Origin: Euzebya rosea
GTDB taxonomy: Bacteria > Actinomycetota > Nitriliruptoria > Euzebyales > Euzebyaceae
Assembly: GCF_003073135.1 (NCBI RefSeq)
Contig: NZ_PGDQ01000023.1
Location: 1 to 64,000 of the forward strand
Length of the DNA stretch: 64,000 nucleotides
Direction of reading: 5' to 3'
In this document: positions 33,331 to 42,000 of the stretch, in pieces
Layout: each line of letters begins with the position of its first letter
How positions within the stretch are numbered: the stretch's first letter is position 1
The notes under the pieces: generated by a model
What the model was told of the DNA's origin: nothing
The model's database searches: none
What the model saw: the letters and a program-made list of their open reading frames with translations, nothing else
Program-made: the position numbers and the translations under genes

Positions 33331-33814
33331 CGTCGGTCTCCCAGTCACGTCGGAACGCCCGCTCGCCCCTGGCGAGCAGCACCCCGACCGATCCGGCTGC
33401 CACGCCCAGCGCGGCGGCGATCTCGGCGTAGCTGTGGCCGGAATGGCGCAGCAGCAGCGCGACGGCCTGCCGTTCGGGCAGCCCGGCCAGCACGGCGCGG
33501 ACACGACGTCGTTCGTCGTCACGGGTGACGACGTCCTCCGGCGTCTCCGGCCGGTCGGGCCCGACAGCCTGTCCGTGCGCGGCCACCCGGGCGTCGTGCC
33601 GCTTGGCCGCACGCACCCGGTTGAGGGCCAGGTTGATCGTCACCCGGTTGAGCCAGGCAGCGACCTCGTCCTCGGGCCGACCCTCCACCGACGATCCGTC
33701 CAGGCGGGCCAGCGCATCGGCGGCCACCTCCTCGGCGGTCGCGCGCTGGTCGACCACCCTGGCAGCCAGGGCGGTCAACCGTGGGTAGTGGTCGGCGAAG
33801 GGCGAGTCCGTCAC
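33323..33814 (-). CDS. ECF-family RNA polymerase sigma factor (SigE-like group)
   Basis: 163 residues from a GTG start. Region 2: FADHYPRLTALAARVVDQRATAEEVAADALARL and AWLNRVTINLALNRVRAAKR. Region 4: VLAGLPERQAVALLLRHSGHSYAEIAAALGVAAGSVGVLLARGERAF, with the helix-turn-helix YAEIAAALGVAAGSV. It replaces the housekeeping sigma to transcribe a stress regulon, here presumably including its own operon with the anti-sigma factor and ABC exporter. No conserved GGAAC-type promoter could be fixed in the 58 bp upstream. Confidence 0.92.
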   Translation of the reverse strand: MTDSPFADHYPRLTALAARVVDQRATAEEVAADALARLDGSSVEGRPEDEVAAWLNRVTINLALNRVRAAKRHDARVAAHGQAVGPDRPETPEDVVTRDDERRRVRAVLAGLPERQAVALLLRHSGHSYAEIAAALGVAAGSVGVLLARGERAFRRDWETDDD

Positions 33815-33872
33815 ACCCCTTCCAACACCGCCGGCGGGCGAGATGTGACACCCCCCGACGAAACCATCCGGC

Positions 33873-35720
33873 TCAGTCGTAGATGCCGTCGATCACGTCG
33901 GCGTACTTGGTGGACACCACGTGGCGCTTGAGCTTCAGCGACGGGGTCAGCTCGCCGGACTCCACGGTCCAGTCGGTGGGCAGCAGCTCCCACCGCTTGA
34001 CCTGCTCGACCCGCGCCAGCCTGGCGTTGGCCGCGTCGACCGCCGCACCGACCTCGGCCAGCACCTCCTCGCGCTGGGAGAACTCCGCCATCGAGCCGAA
34101 CGGGATGTTGTGCTTGGCGGCCCACGACTCGGCGGCCTCGGGATCCAGGACGAGCAGCGCGGAGATGTAGTTGCGGTCGTCGCCGATGGCCATGACCTGC
34201 CCGATCAACGGGTGCTGCTTCAGCGCCGTCTCGATCTCGTGGGGCGAGATGTTCTTGCCCGAGGAGGTGACGATGATCTCCTTCTTGCGACCGACGATCG
34301 CCAGGTAGCCGTCGTCGTCGATCTTGCCGAGGTCACCGGTGTGCAGCCAGCCGTCGGCGTCGTAGAGCTCCTCGGTGGCCTCGGGCCGGCGGTAGTACTC
34401 CGGCGTCATGGTCGGCCCGCGGGCGATGATCTCGCCGTCGCTGGCGATGGCGACCTCGATGCCCGGGACTCGCTCGCCGACGGTGCCGAGCCGCACGCGG
34501 CCGGGACGGTTGGCGTTGGTGACCGCCGTCGTCTCGGTCATGCCGTAGACGTTGAGGATCTCGATGCCGAGCCCACGGAAGAACATCAGCAGGTCGTCGG
34601 GCATGGGCGCCGCACCGGTCAGGGCGATCAGCGTGTCGTCCAGGCCGAGCGCCTCGCGGACCTTGCTGTAGACGAGCTTCTCGAACAGCGCGGCCTGTCC
34701 CTGCAGCAGCACCGACGGCTTGCGACCGGAGAACGCCATCGCGCCGAGCTGCGGGAGGATCGAGAACGCCTGCTGGCCCAGCTTGGCCTTGGGCCCCTCG
34801 GCCTCGTCGATGCGCGTCAGCAGGGCCGCGCGCATCTTCTCCCAGACCCGTGGGACGGCCAGGAACGCCGTGGGCTTGGCGACGGGCAGGTACTCCGCGA
34901 TCTGGGTGTAGTCCTCGCAGAAGTGCACCTTGGCGGCGTACTTGATGCCCTGCCAGTGGCTGAACGTGCGCTCGGCGACGTGGGCGAGCGGCAGGTAGGA
35001 CAGCGTGTTGGGGTTCATCGGCAGCTCGAAGATCCCCCGTGCGGCCTCCATGATGTAGAGGACGCCGCGGTGGGTCTCGACGACGCCCTTGGGCGGGCCG
35101 GTGGTTCCGGAGGTGTAGATCAGCGTGGCGATGTCGTCGGGTTCGACGGACTTCCACGCGGCGGTGAACACGTCCTCGCCGACCTCGTCGAGGTGGGCCT
35201 GCCCCTCGGCAAGGAAGTCCGACCAGCTGACCACCCGGTCGTCGTCGACGTCCTCGGCGCCCTCGACCATGACGATCGTGGCCAGGTCGGGCAGCTCGTC
35301 GCGGACGGCCGCCCAGCGTGCGTGGGCCTCGGCGTCGTTGAGGACCGCGACCTTCGCGCCGCAGTTGCCCGCCACGTAGGCGATCTGCTCCTCCGCGAGG
35401 GTGTTGTAGACGCTGACGCCGGTGGCGGCGGCGTGGAACGACCCGGTGTCGGCGATGACGTGCTCGGGACGGTTGTTGACCATGATGGCCACGAAGTCGC
35501 CCTTGCCCAGGCCGCGCTTCAGCAGGGCCATGGCGAAGCGCTTGGCGTCCTCGCCGTACTCCCGCCACGTCTGCCAGGTCCAGCTGCCGTCCTCCAGTCG
35601 CCGGCCGAGCGCATCACGGCTGCCGTAGGTCGACACGGTGGACTGGAACAGCGTGCACAACGTCTGTCCCTCGATCGCCTCGAGGATCTGGTTGCGCTCC
35701 TGGAGCACCTCGTCGGTCAT
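33873..35720 (-). CDS. Long-chain acyl-CoA synthetase / AMP-dependent ligase (FadD15-like)
   Basis: 615 residues from the ATG at 35720. P-loop-like AMP-binding motif LIYTSGTTGPPKGVVETH, the YGMTETTAV motif, adenylate motif GDLGKIDDDGYLAIVGRKKEIIV and catalytic Lys region near SGELTPSLKLKRHVV. The ANL superfamily length and the bacterial FadD15-like layout fit fatty-acid activation to acyl-CoA. It is monocistronic: its upstream neighbour is divergent and the downstream sigma gene is 58 bp away in the same direction. Chain-length preference is unknown. Confidence 0.92.
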   Translation of the reverse strand: MTDEVLQERNQILEAIEGQTLCTLFQSTVSTYGSRDALGRRLEDGSWTWQTWREYGEDAKRFAMALLKRGLGKGDFVAIMVNNRPEHVIADTGSFHAAATGVSVYNTLAEEQIAYVAGNCGAKVAVLNDAEAHARWAAVRDELPDLATIVMVEGAEDVDDDRVVSWSDFLAEGQAHLDEVGEDVFTAAWKSVEPDDIATLIYTSGTTGPPKGVVETHRGVLYIMEAARGIFELPMNPNTLSYLPLAHVAERTFSHWQGIKYAAKVHFCEDYTQIAEYLPVAKPTAFLAVPRVWEKMRAALLTRIDEAEGPKAKLGQQAFSILPQLGAMAFSGRKPSVLLQGQAALFEKLVYSKVREALGLDDTLIALTGAAPMPDDLLMFFRGLGIEILNVYGMTETTAVTNANRPGRVRLGTVGERVPGIEVAIASDGEIIARGPTMTPEYYRRPEATEELYDADGWLHTGDLGKIDDDGYLAIVGRKKEIIVTSSGKNISPHEIETALKQHPLIGQVMAIGDDRNYISALLVLDPEAAESWAAKHNIPFGSMAEFSQREEVLAEVGAAVDAANARLARVEQVKRWELLPTDWTVESGELTPSLKLKRHVVSTKYADVIDGIYD

Positions 35721-35823
35721 GTGGTCGTTCGCCCTTCCTGTGGTCGGCTCGTCGGGCCGGTCCCCGCCCGTCGGGGTGATCCTAGTGGACTGCAACCGCC
35801 CGAGACAGGGCAGTCTGGTCCCC

Positions 35824-36675
35824 ATGACTTCTGCGCCCGGACTGCTGCTGATCGCCCACGGAACCCGCGACCCGAGGGGGGCGGAGGAGATGGCCGAGCT
35901 GGTCGAGCTCGTCCAGCAGCGGGTGGACGGCCCCGTCGGCAACGCGTGGCTGGAGGACTTCTCCGACCCGCAGGGGGTGGAGGGCGCGCGGCCGCTGGTC
36001 GAGGCGGGCGTGTCGCGGATCGTGACGCTGCCGATGCTGAACTTCGCGGCCTACCACGCCAAGACCGACGTGCCCGAGCAGCTGGCCGAGATCCACGAGG
36101 CGTTCCCCGACGTGGCGATCAGCCACGGTCGGGTGCTGGGCGTGCACCACGACCTGCTGACCCTCGGCTGGGATCGGATCGACGCCGTCAGCCCGAAGGA
36201 GGGCCGGGAGGAGGAGGTGCTGGTCGTGGCCGCCTCGGGGTCCAGCGACCCCGACGCCAACGGCGAGCTGGCCAAGGCCGCCCGGATGCTGGCCGAGGGG
36301 TCGGGCCACCGGTGGGTCGAGCACTCCGTGGCCGGGGTGACGTGGCCGCGGACCGACGACGTGCTCCGCCGGGTCCACCGCGCCGGGGCCACCCGTGCCG
36401 TCGTCTTCTCCTGGTCGTTGCTGGCCGGGCTGCTGGAGGCGCGGGTCTGGGATGCCGTGGACACCGTCGCGGAGGAGACGGGCCTGGAGATCGGTCGGGC
36501 CGGCCGGTTCGGCCCCGACCCGCGTGTCGCCGACGCCCTCGTCGGCCGCTACCGCGAGGCGCTGGAGGGTGACATCCGCGCCAACTGCGACACCTGTGTC
36601 TACCGGGTCCCGTTCCCCGGCAAGGAGAACCGCGTCGGCGCGCCCTCGGCCGGCGGTGTCGCCCCCGTCACCTGA
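35824..36675 (+). CDS. Sirohydrochlorin chelatase family protein (CbiX/SirB-like)
   Basis: 283 residues from the ATG at 35824. Two half-domains: LLLIAHGTRDPRGAEEMAELV with the first metal-binding His, and NFAAYHAKTDVPEQLAEIHEAFP with the second; a repeated motif appears at VVAASGSSDPDANGELAKAARM. The C-terminal CDTCVYRVPFPGKENR adds Cys residues seen in CbiX-type proteins. It inserts cobalt or iron into sirohydrochlorin in cobalamin or siroheme synthesis. No other tetrapyrrole gene is in the window. It converges with the urate operon at 36698. Confidence 0.88.
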   Translation: MTSAPGLLLIAHGTRDPRGAEEMAELVELVQQRVDGPVGNAWLEDFSDPQGVEGARPLVEAGVSRIVTLPMLNFAAYHAKTDVPEQLAEIHEAFPDVAISHGRVLGVHHDLLTLGWDRIDAVSPKEGREEEVLVVAASGSSDPDANGELAKAARMLAEGSGHRWVEHSVAGVTWPRTDDVLRRVHRAGATRAVVFSWSLLAGLLEARVWDAVDTVAEETGLEIGRAGRFGPDPRVADALVGRYREALEGDIRANCDTCVYRVPFPGKENRVGAPSAGGVAPVT

Positions 36676-36697
36676 GCCGTCGCAGCCGCACGGGCCG

Positions 36698-37897
36698 TCA
36701 CGCGGGGTCGAGGGCGCCGCATTCGACGGCCCGGTCGACCCGCCGTCGCAGGACGGCCACCGTGGCGGGTTCGTCCATGACGGCGCCACCGCTGCGCCCC
36801 GCCTCCCACGCGTCGAGCCGCGCGAGCACGTCGTCGATGCCGTCGAGCAGGTGGCCGAAGACCGTGGCCCAGCGGCTGACGAGGTGCGATGGGTGCAGGT
36901 CCCATCCCTGCTCGAACCCGTGGAGGAGGGAGTGCCGGACATGGGCGGCGTGGGTGCGCCAGGTGGCGTGGACCGCAGGGGTGCTGTCGTCAGCCGGGGC
37001 AACGTTGGTGGTACCGTCGCTCAGGCGCACCTCGGTCCTGGCGAACGTCACCTGCATCAGGTGGCGCGCGAAGTCGCACCCCGGGTGGTCGAGGCGCTGC
37101 TGCTCGGCCGGCACGCCCAGCGCCGCGGTGTAGTCGAACACGCCGAAGTGCACGGCCCGCAGCCGGCCGGCACCCGCGTCGCGGATGTCGCGGAGCGCGA
37201 CGCGCCCGTCGGGGCCAAGGACCGACGCGGTCGTCTCGACCTGCGCCTCGAACCGGAGGGTCCCGTCGGCCAGCCCGTGCGCCCGTTCGAGCGCAGCCAG
37301 CACGTCGACGAACGCCGCCACGTGCGGCACCGCGACGATCTTGGGGAACGTGACGACGAAGCCGTCGGGCAGCCGTCCGGCCTCGTCGAGCATCGCCTCG
37401 AGGAACGCGTCGAGCGTCGCGACGCTCCGGGCGGCCAGGCCGTCGGTGAAGGACTTGACCCGCAGGCCGACGAACGGCGTGCAGCGGTCCTCGGCCACCA
37501 TGCGCCCCACGAGCCGGCCGGTCCGGACGGCGTCGGCCCCCTCCTCCCCCTCGTCGTGGCCGACGTAGCCGTCCTCGAAGTCCACGCGGAGGTCCTCGAT
37601 GGGTTCGCGGTCGAGCTTGTGGCGAACCCGCTCGTGCACCCGGTCGGCGAGGGATGGCCGGAGGTCCACGGCGCTGGCCAGCGCCACGCCGTCGGGCGCA
37701 TGGCTGGCCAGCAGCCGGCGGGCCTCGCCGCCGAGGGCGGCCACCGGGTCCTTGGGCAGGCGGTGGGCCGGCACGTAGAGGACCTGGGCCGGCTGCCGGG
37801 ACGTCGGGCGGCCGGGCCAGTCCCGCCGGTACGCCGCGTCGGCCTCGGCGACCCCGTCGAGCAGGCTGCGGGTGGCCGCCGGGGTCAGCCGTCCCAC
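36698..37897 (-). CDS. DUF6986 lyase-like protein (HpcH/citrate-lyase superfamily) in urate operon
   Basis: 399 residues from GTG 37897; GGAGG on the minus strand lies 4 bp before it, a short but acceptable spacing. TIM-barrel traits: LRVDFEDGYVGHDEGEEGAD (metal-binding Asp/Glu), TFPKIVAVPHVAAFVDVL, RFEAQVETTASVLG and HFGVFDYTAALGV. This is the DUF6986/aldolase-citrate lyase-like family found beside uricase in actinobacteria. It is the last gene of the leftward operon and overlaps the uricase stop by 13 bp. The reaction is unknown; it may handle ureidoglycolate or glyoxylate. Confidence 0.75.
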   Translation of the reverse strand: MGRLTPAATRSLLDGVAEADAAYRRDWPGRPTSRQPAQVLYVPAHRLPKDPVAALGGEARRLLASHAPDGVALASAVDLRPSLADRVHERVRHKLDREPIEDLRVDFEDGYVGHDEGEEGADAVRTGRLVGRMVAEDRCTPFVGLRVKSFTDGLAARSVATLDAFLEAMLDEAGRLPDGFVVTFPKIVAVPHVAAFVDVLAALERAHGLADGTLRFEAQVETTASVLGPDGRVALRDIRDAGAGRLRAVHFGVFDYTAALGVPAEQQRLDHPGCDFARHLMQVTFARTEVRLSDGTTNVAPADDSTPAVHATWRTHAAHVRHSLLHGFEQGWDLHPSHLVSRWATVFGHLLDGIDDVLARLDAWEAGRSGGAVMDEPATVAVLRRRVDRAVECGALDPA

Positions 37898-38766
37898 GGC
37901 ACCTCCGGGGTGACGCCGTCGCGCGCCACCGCACCCTCGATCACGCCGAAGGGCCGGTCGGCCACCAGGTACACGAGGCCGGGGTTGTCCAGCCCGTAGG
38001 GCGACAGGTCGGACAGGATGTGGTGCTCGTTGGGCAGCAGGAACCGGATCCAGGTGATGTCGGGGTGGGCGTCGAGCACGGCGGTGCCCATGACGTGGAG
38101 GGTGTGCTGCACCGACTCGCTGGCGTCGTGGCTGGCGAACGCGGCGAGGATCGTGGCGGGCACGTCGGTGGCCATGCCCGAGTGGTCGGCGTCGGGACCG
38201 GTCGTCCCCCACCGGGCGTCGACGGTGGTGGCCATCACCCGGTCGCGGGTCTCGGGCAGCGTCGTGTACTCGTCGCAGAGGAAGCCGCTGAACGCGCTGC
38301 CCGTGGTCTTCAGCACGCGGGCACCGAGGATCCCGCCGGTGACCGTCGGGGATGCGTTGCGAGCCCGGGAGACCGTCCATGTCGGGCGACCACCGGCGGC
38401 CGGGCGGAAGGTGTGCTCGTGCGCTTCGCCGTCGACGGTGACGGCCTGCCACGGGTACTGGGTGAGGGTGACGACGGCCCGGTCGACGCCGGGCGAGGCG
38501 TCGAGGAACCGATCGACGAGCCGGACGCCGTAGCCGACGACGCTGTCGATGCCGTCGCGGGCCAGGGCGAAGCAGGTGCCGCGCATCGTGTCGGTCGGCA
38601 GCACCGCGCTGTTGTCGCCGTCGACGTGGGCGGCGTCGAAGTCGCCGTGCAGCCGCACCTCCACCTCGAGGTCGGTGAACGCGTGGGTGGGACGCGACCG
38701 GTCGACGACGGCCAGGCGGATGCCCGACTTGCCGTAGCGGTTGGGACCCATCGGCGGGGAGGACAT
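37885..38766 (-). CDS. Urate oxidase (uricase)
   Basis: 293 residues from the ATG at 38766. Cofactor-free uricase: NRYGKSGIRLAVVDR at the start (Lys13 of the Lys-Thr-His catalytic set), LPTDTMRG with the active Thr, DEYTTLPETRDRVMAT and PNEHHILSDLSPYGLDNPGLV with the catalytic His. It oxidises urate to 5-hydroxyisourate with O2, releasing H2O2. Gene length and motifs are complete, so it should be active. It stands between HIU hydrolase (8 bp upstream) and DUF6986 (13 bp overlap). Confidence 0.94.
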   Translation of the reverse strand: MSSPPMGPNRYGKSGIRLAVVDRSRPTHAFTDLEVEVRLHGDFDAAHVDGDNSAVLPTDTMRGTCFALARDGIDSVVGYGVRLVDRFLDASPGVDRAVVTLTQYPWQAVTVDGEAHEHTFRPAAGGRPTWTVSRARNASPTVTGGILGARVLKTTGSAFSGFLCDEYTTLPETRDRVMATTVDARWGTTGPDADHSGMATDVPATILAAFASHDASESVQHTLHVMGTAVLDAHPDITWIRFLLPNEHHILSDLSPYGLDNPGLVYLVADRPFGVIEGAVARDGVTPEVPWDG

Positions 38767-38774
38767 GGCGACCC

Positions 38775-39104
38775 TCAGCTTCCTCGGTAGGTGCTGTAGC
38801 CGTAGGGGCTGAGCAGCAGTGGAACGTGGTGGTGCTGGTCGGCGTCGGTCACGACGAAGGTGATGGTGATGTCGTCCCAGAACGTCTCGGTGTTGCGGTC
38901 GGCGAACCATGTGGACACGGCGAAGGTCACGCGGTGGGTGCCGGGGACCAGCGCGTCGGCCAGCTCGCCGACGCGGCCGTCGCCGTCGGTGGTGCCACGG
39001 CCGACCGTGACCCAGCCGTCGTCGTGGGCCCGTTCGGCGAGGACGTCCACGCCGGCCGCGGGCGTGCCCCGGGCGGTGTCGAGGACGTGGGTGGACAGGC
39101 TCAT
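38775..39104 (-). CDS. 5-hydroxyisourate hydrolase (transthyretin-like)
   Basis: 109 residues from the ATG at 39104, overlapping the upstream fusion gene stop (ATGA). The N-terminus LSTHVLDTARGTPAAGVDV carries the active-site His, and the C-terminus YSTYRGS is the diagnostic transthyretin-related motif of HIU hydrolases. It hydrolyses 5-hydroxyisourate to OHCU. The family length is normal and the gene feeds the OHCU decarboxylase domain encoded directly upstream. Confidence 0.93.
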   Translation of the reverse strand: MSLSTHVLDTARGTPAAGVDVLAERAHDDGWVTVGRGTTDGDGRVGELADALVPGTHRVTFAVSTWFADRNTETFWDDITITFVVTDADQHHHVPLLLSPYGYSTYRGS

Positions 39105-40621
39105 CCGGGGACTCCCTCTCGCAGCAGGGCCTGCAGCCGCAGGGCGGTGATCTGGCGTTGTTCCTCTGCGGCCACGGCGATCTCGGCTTGGTGCGGGTGG
39201 TCGAGGCGTTCCTCCAGCGCGTCGAGGATCTCCTCCGCCGATCGGCCCGCGGCACGGATGAGGAAGACGTGGCCGAACCGCTCCTCGTACAGCCGGTTGC
39301 CCTCGGCGATGCGGTCGAGGATGGCCTGCTCGCCCGCCTGCACGTCGGCCTGCTCGCGGGTCGACCAGCGCGAGGCGGACCGTTCGCCGATGCGAGGGTG
39401 GGCGGCCAGGGCCTCGAGCACGTCGTCGGGGCCGACGTCGGTCCAGCATTCGTCGGCGGCGCCGAGCAGCCGGCCCGGCCGGACGAACGGCCGCCGGGCG
39501 AGCATCGCGTCGACCCAGGACGTGGAGCCGCAGCAGGCAAGCAACATCTCGCGGGCGCGGTCGTCGCCGGCCGCGTCGAGCAGCGCGACGGTGTTGCGCT
39601 GCCACCCCTCCTCGGTGACGAAGCCCCGGGCCCGGAGCCTTGCCACACCGCCGTCGGGGTGGATCCGCAGCTGGAGGTGGGTGGCGATCGCCGGTTCCTC
39701 CACGTCGATGACGTGGCGGGCGTGGGGCTGCATCGGGTGGTCGAGGACCAGCGGGGTCCAGCCGTCGGTCGGGAGGTCGTCGGGGTCGGCATCGGGAGCG
39801 TCGATGGCGAGGACGTCACAGCGGTCGGGGTGGTTGCCCTTGAAGTTGGTGGTGTCCAGCTCGATCCGCTCGACGCGGCCGGTCGTGGCGAGCTCGATGA
39901 TCGCGAAGTCGTGGCCCGGCCCGCGCCGGCGTGTGGTCTCCCACCCGTCGCCCATGTCGCGGCCGTCGCCGACCATCAGCAGGTTGGTGGGTGCGGAGAA
40001 GAACGCGTCGGAGCACCCGACCGCGCGTCCACCGTTGATGATGGCGGCGAGGTCCAGCCGGCCGCTGTGGTCGGCCGCGCGCCGCAGGTCCACCAGGGGG
40101 CGGCCCAGCAGTCGCAGCCTGGCCACGCCGCCGTCGGGATGGATGACGAACCGGACGTGGCTGACGCGGAGGTGGGTGTCGACGTCGAACCGCTGGGCCG
40201 CGTCGCCGCGCAGGTCGGTGCGGGGCCGGAGCGGGGCCCAGGTGGCGTCCTCGGCCGGGGGGCCGTCGGGGCTGAGCGTGCCCCACAGCTCGAACGCGGC
40301 CGGGTAGTTGCCGCGGAAGTGGGTGGTGTCGACGACGACGGCCTCGATGACCCCGGTGACGCCGAGGCGGACAACGCACCAGTCGTGGCCGGGAGCGTCC
40401 GCCGGGTCGCGGCGTCGCCGGGTCTCCCACCCGTCCATGACCTTGCCGCGGTCGCCGTAGGCCAGCGGGTCGAAGGCCGGTGGGAGTGGGTCGAGCAGGT
40501 TCTCCTTCGCGGCGAAGAACTCGTCGTTGGCGTCCAGCACCATCCCGCCGAGCCGGCGAGCCGCCAGGTCGACCACACCGGTGGGGGCCCGTCCGCTGGG
40601 GTCCGTCGAGGGGTCGTGCAT
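39101..40621 (-). CDS. Allantoicase / OHCU decarboxylase fusion protein
   Basis: 506 residues from the ATG at 40621. Residues ~15-330 form the two homologous allantoicase halves (LDANDEFFAAKENLL with GKVMDGWETRRRR; SDAFFSAPTNLLMVGD with GDGWETTRRRGPGHD). Residues ~338-506 form OHCU decarboxylase: LACCGSTSWVDAMLARRPF, catalytic His in AAHPRIGERSA, and GHVFLIRAAGRSAEEILDAL. One chain would therefore carry out two non-adjacent steps: OHCU to allantoin, and, after allantoinase, allantoate to ureidoglycolate plus urea. It overlaps allantoinase upstream and HIU hydrolase downstream by 4 bp each. Confidence 0.92.
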   Translation of the reverse strand: MHDPSTDPSGRAPTGVVDLAARRLGGMVLDANDEFFAAKENLLDPLPPAFDPLAYGDRGKVMDGWETRRRRDPADAPGHDWCVVRLGVTGVIEAVVVDTTHFRGNYPAAFELWGTLSPDGPPAEDATWAPLRPRTDLRGDAAQRFDVDTHLRVSHVRFVIHPDGGVARLRLLGRPLVDLRRAADHSGRLDLAAIINGGRAVGCSDAFFSAPTNLLMVGDGRDMGDGWETTRRRGPGHDFAIIELATTGRVERIELDTTNFKGNHPDRCDVLAIDAPDADPDDLPTDGWTPLVLDHPMQPHARHVIDVEEPAIATHLQLRIHPDGGVARLRARGFVTEEGWQRNTVALLDAAGDDRAREMLLACCGSTSWVDAMLARRPFVRPGRLLGAADECWTDVGPDDVLEALAAHPRIGERSASRWSTREQADVQAGEQAILDRIAEGNRLYEERFGHVFLIRAAGRSAEEILDALEERLDHPHQAEIAVAAEEQRQITALRLQALLREGVPG

Positions 40622-42000
40622 CAGCGCATCCTCCCTCGCGGCGGGCCGAGGTGTGTGCCGTCCCGGAAGATGGGCACGCCGGCCAGCCACGTCGTGTCGA
40701 CCGCGCCGGCGACGACACGTCCCTGGTGCGGCGTCACGGGATGGCGGTGTTCCAGCGCGGTGCCCTCGACGGTCCACTCCGCATCGGGGTCGAACGCGAC
40801 CAGGTCTGCCCGGGCGCCGACGGCGATGCCACCGCGGTCCCGCAGCCCTGCGATGCGGGCCGGAGCCGCCGCCATCCATCGCACGACGTCGGTCAGGTCG
40901 TGGCCCCGGTCCCTGGCGGCGGTCCACACGAGCGGCAGCCCGATCTGGAGCGACGCGATGCCGCCCCACGCGGCCATGAAGTCGCCGGTGTCGGGGGCCT
41001 TGTCCTCCGGCGGACACGGCGAGTGATCGCTGACGACCGCATCGATGATCCCGTCGGCGAGGAGGTCCCACAGCCGGTCGGCGTTGGCCCGGCCGCGGAT
41101 CGGCGGCGCGCACTTGAACTCGGTCGCCCCGTCGGGGATGTCCTCGGCGTGGATGGTGAGGTAGTGGGGGCAGGTCTCGACGGTGATCGCCAACCCCTCG
41201 GCCCTGGCGTCGGCGATCACCTCGCCGGCGTCGGCAGCCGACAGGTGCAGGACGTGGACCCGTCCGCCGGTCTCTCGTGCGGCGGCCACGAGCGCTCGGA
41301 CCGCGGCCACCTCGGCCTCGGGGGGTCGGCTGTCGAGCCACGAGTCGTGGCTGCGGGGGTTGCGCAGGTCGAGGGTGGCCGAGGCGTCGGCGCAGATGTC
41401 GGGGTCCTCGGCGTGCACGATCAGCGTCGAGCCGAGCTCGGCGATGCGCTGCAGCAACGGGGCGACGTCGGTGGGGTGCACGCAGCCGTACTCGGGTACG
41501 CCGGAGTCGCAGAGGAAGGCCTTGAACCCGCGGACGCCGGCCGCGTGGAGGGCGGGCAGGTCGTCCTCGTTGCCGGGTACGGCACCGCCCCACACCGCGA
41601 CATCGACGTGGAGCTGGCCCTCGGCGGCGTCCCGTTTGGCCCGGAGCGCCGCGACGTCGGTCGTCGGCGGGATGCAGTTCAGGGGCATGTCGACGATCGT
41701 CGTGATGCCCCCGGCGGCTGCGGCCCTCGTGGCGGTGAAGAACCCCTCCCAGCGTGTCCGCCCGGGTTCGTTGACGTGCACGTGGCTGTCGACCAGCCCG
41801 GGGAGGAGGACCAGGTGGTCGTCGAGCTCGACGACCTCGGGAAGGTCCTGACCGGGGTGCGGGGATGTGTCCGACATCGCGTCGAGGCCCGTGATGGCCA
41901 GGATCCGTCCGTCGCCGACGTGGACCGCCGCCGGCCGGATCCCCTCGGGGGTCACGACCTGCCGCGCACGGAGCACGAGGTCGCTCGCGGGCTCAGGCAC
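40621..42000 (-). CDS. allB: Allantoinase
   Basis: 459 residues from GTG 42000, chosen because family members begin a few residues before DLVLRARQVVTPEGIRPAAV; ATG 42036 would add 12 residues. The dinuclear metal site is visible: DSHVHVNEPGR, the carbamylated Lys in GFKAFLCDSG, the His in IVHAED and in VLHLSA, and Asp in VVSDHSPCPPEDK. It opens the ring of allantoin to allantoate. The start overlaps the P-loop ATPase gene by 8 bp and its stop overlaps the fusion gene (ATGA), placing it within one long leftward operon. Confidence 0.93.
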   Translation of the reverse strand: MPEPASDLVLRARQVVTPEGIRPAAVHVGDGRILAITGLDAMSDTSPHPGQDLPEVVELDDHLVLLPGLVDSHVHVNEPGRTRWEGFFTATRAAAAGGITTIVDMPLNCIPPTTDVAALRAKRDAAEGQLHVDVAVWGGAVPGNEDDLPALHAAGVRGFKAFLCDSGVPEYGCVHPTDVAPLLQRIAELGSTLIVHAEDPDICADASATLDLRNPRSHDSWLDSRPPEAEVAAVRALVAAARETGGRVHVLHLSAADAGEVIADARAEGLAITVETCPHYLTIHAEDIPDGATEFKCAPPIRGRANADRLWDLLADGIIDAVVSDHSPCPPEDKAPDTGDFMAAWGGIASLQIGLPLVWTAARDRGHDLTDVVRWMAAAPARIAGLRDRGGIAVGARADLVAFDPDAEWTVEGTALEHRHPVTPHQGRVVAGAVDTTWLAGVPIFRDGTHLGPPRGRMR

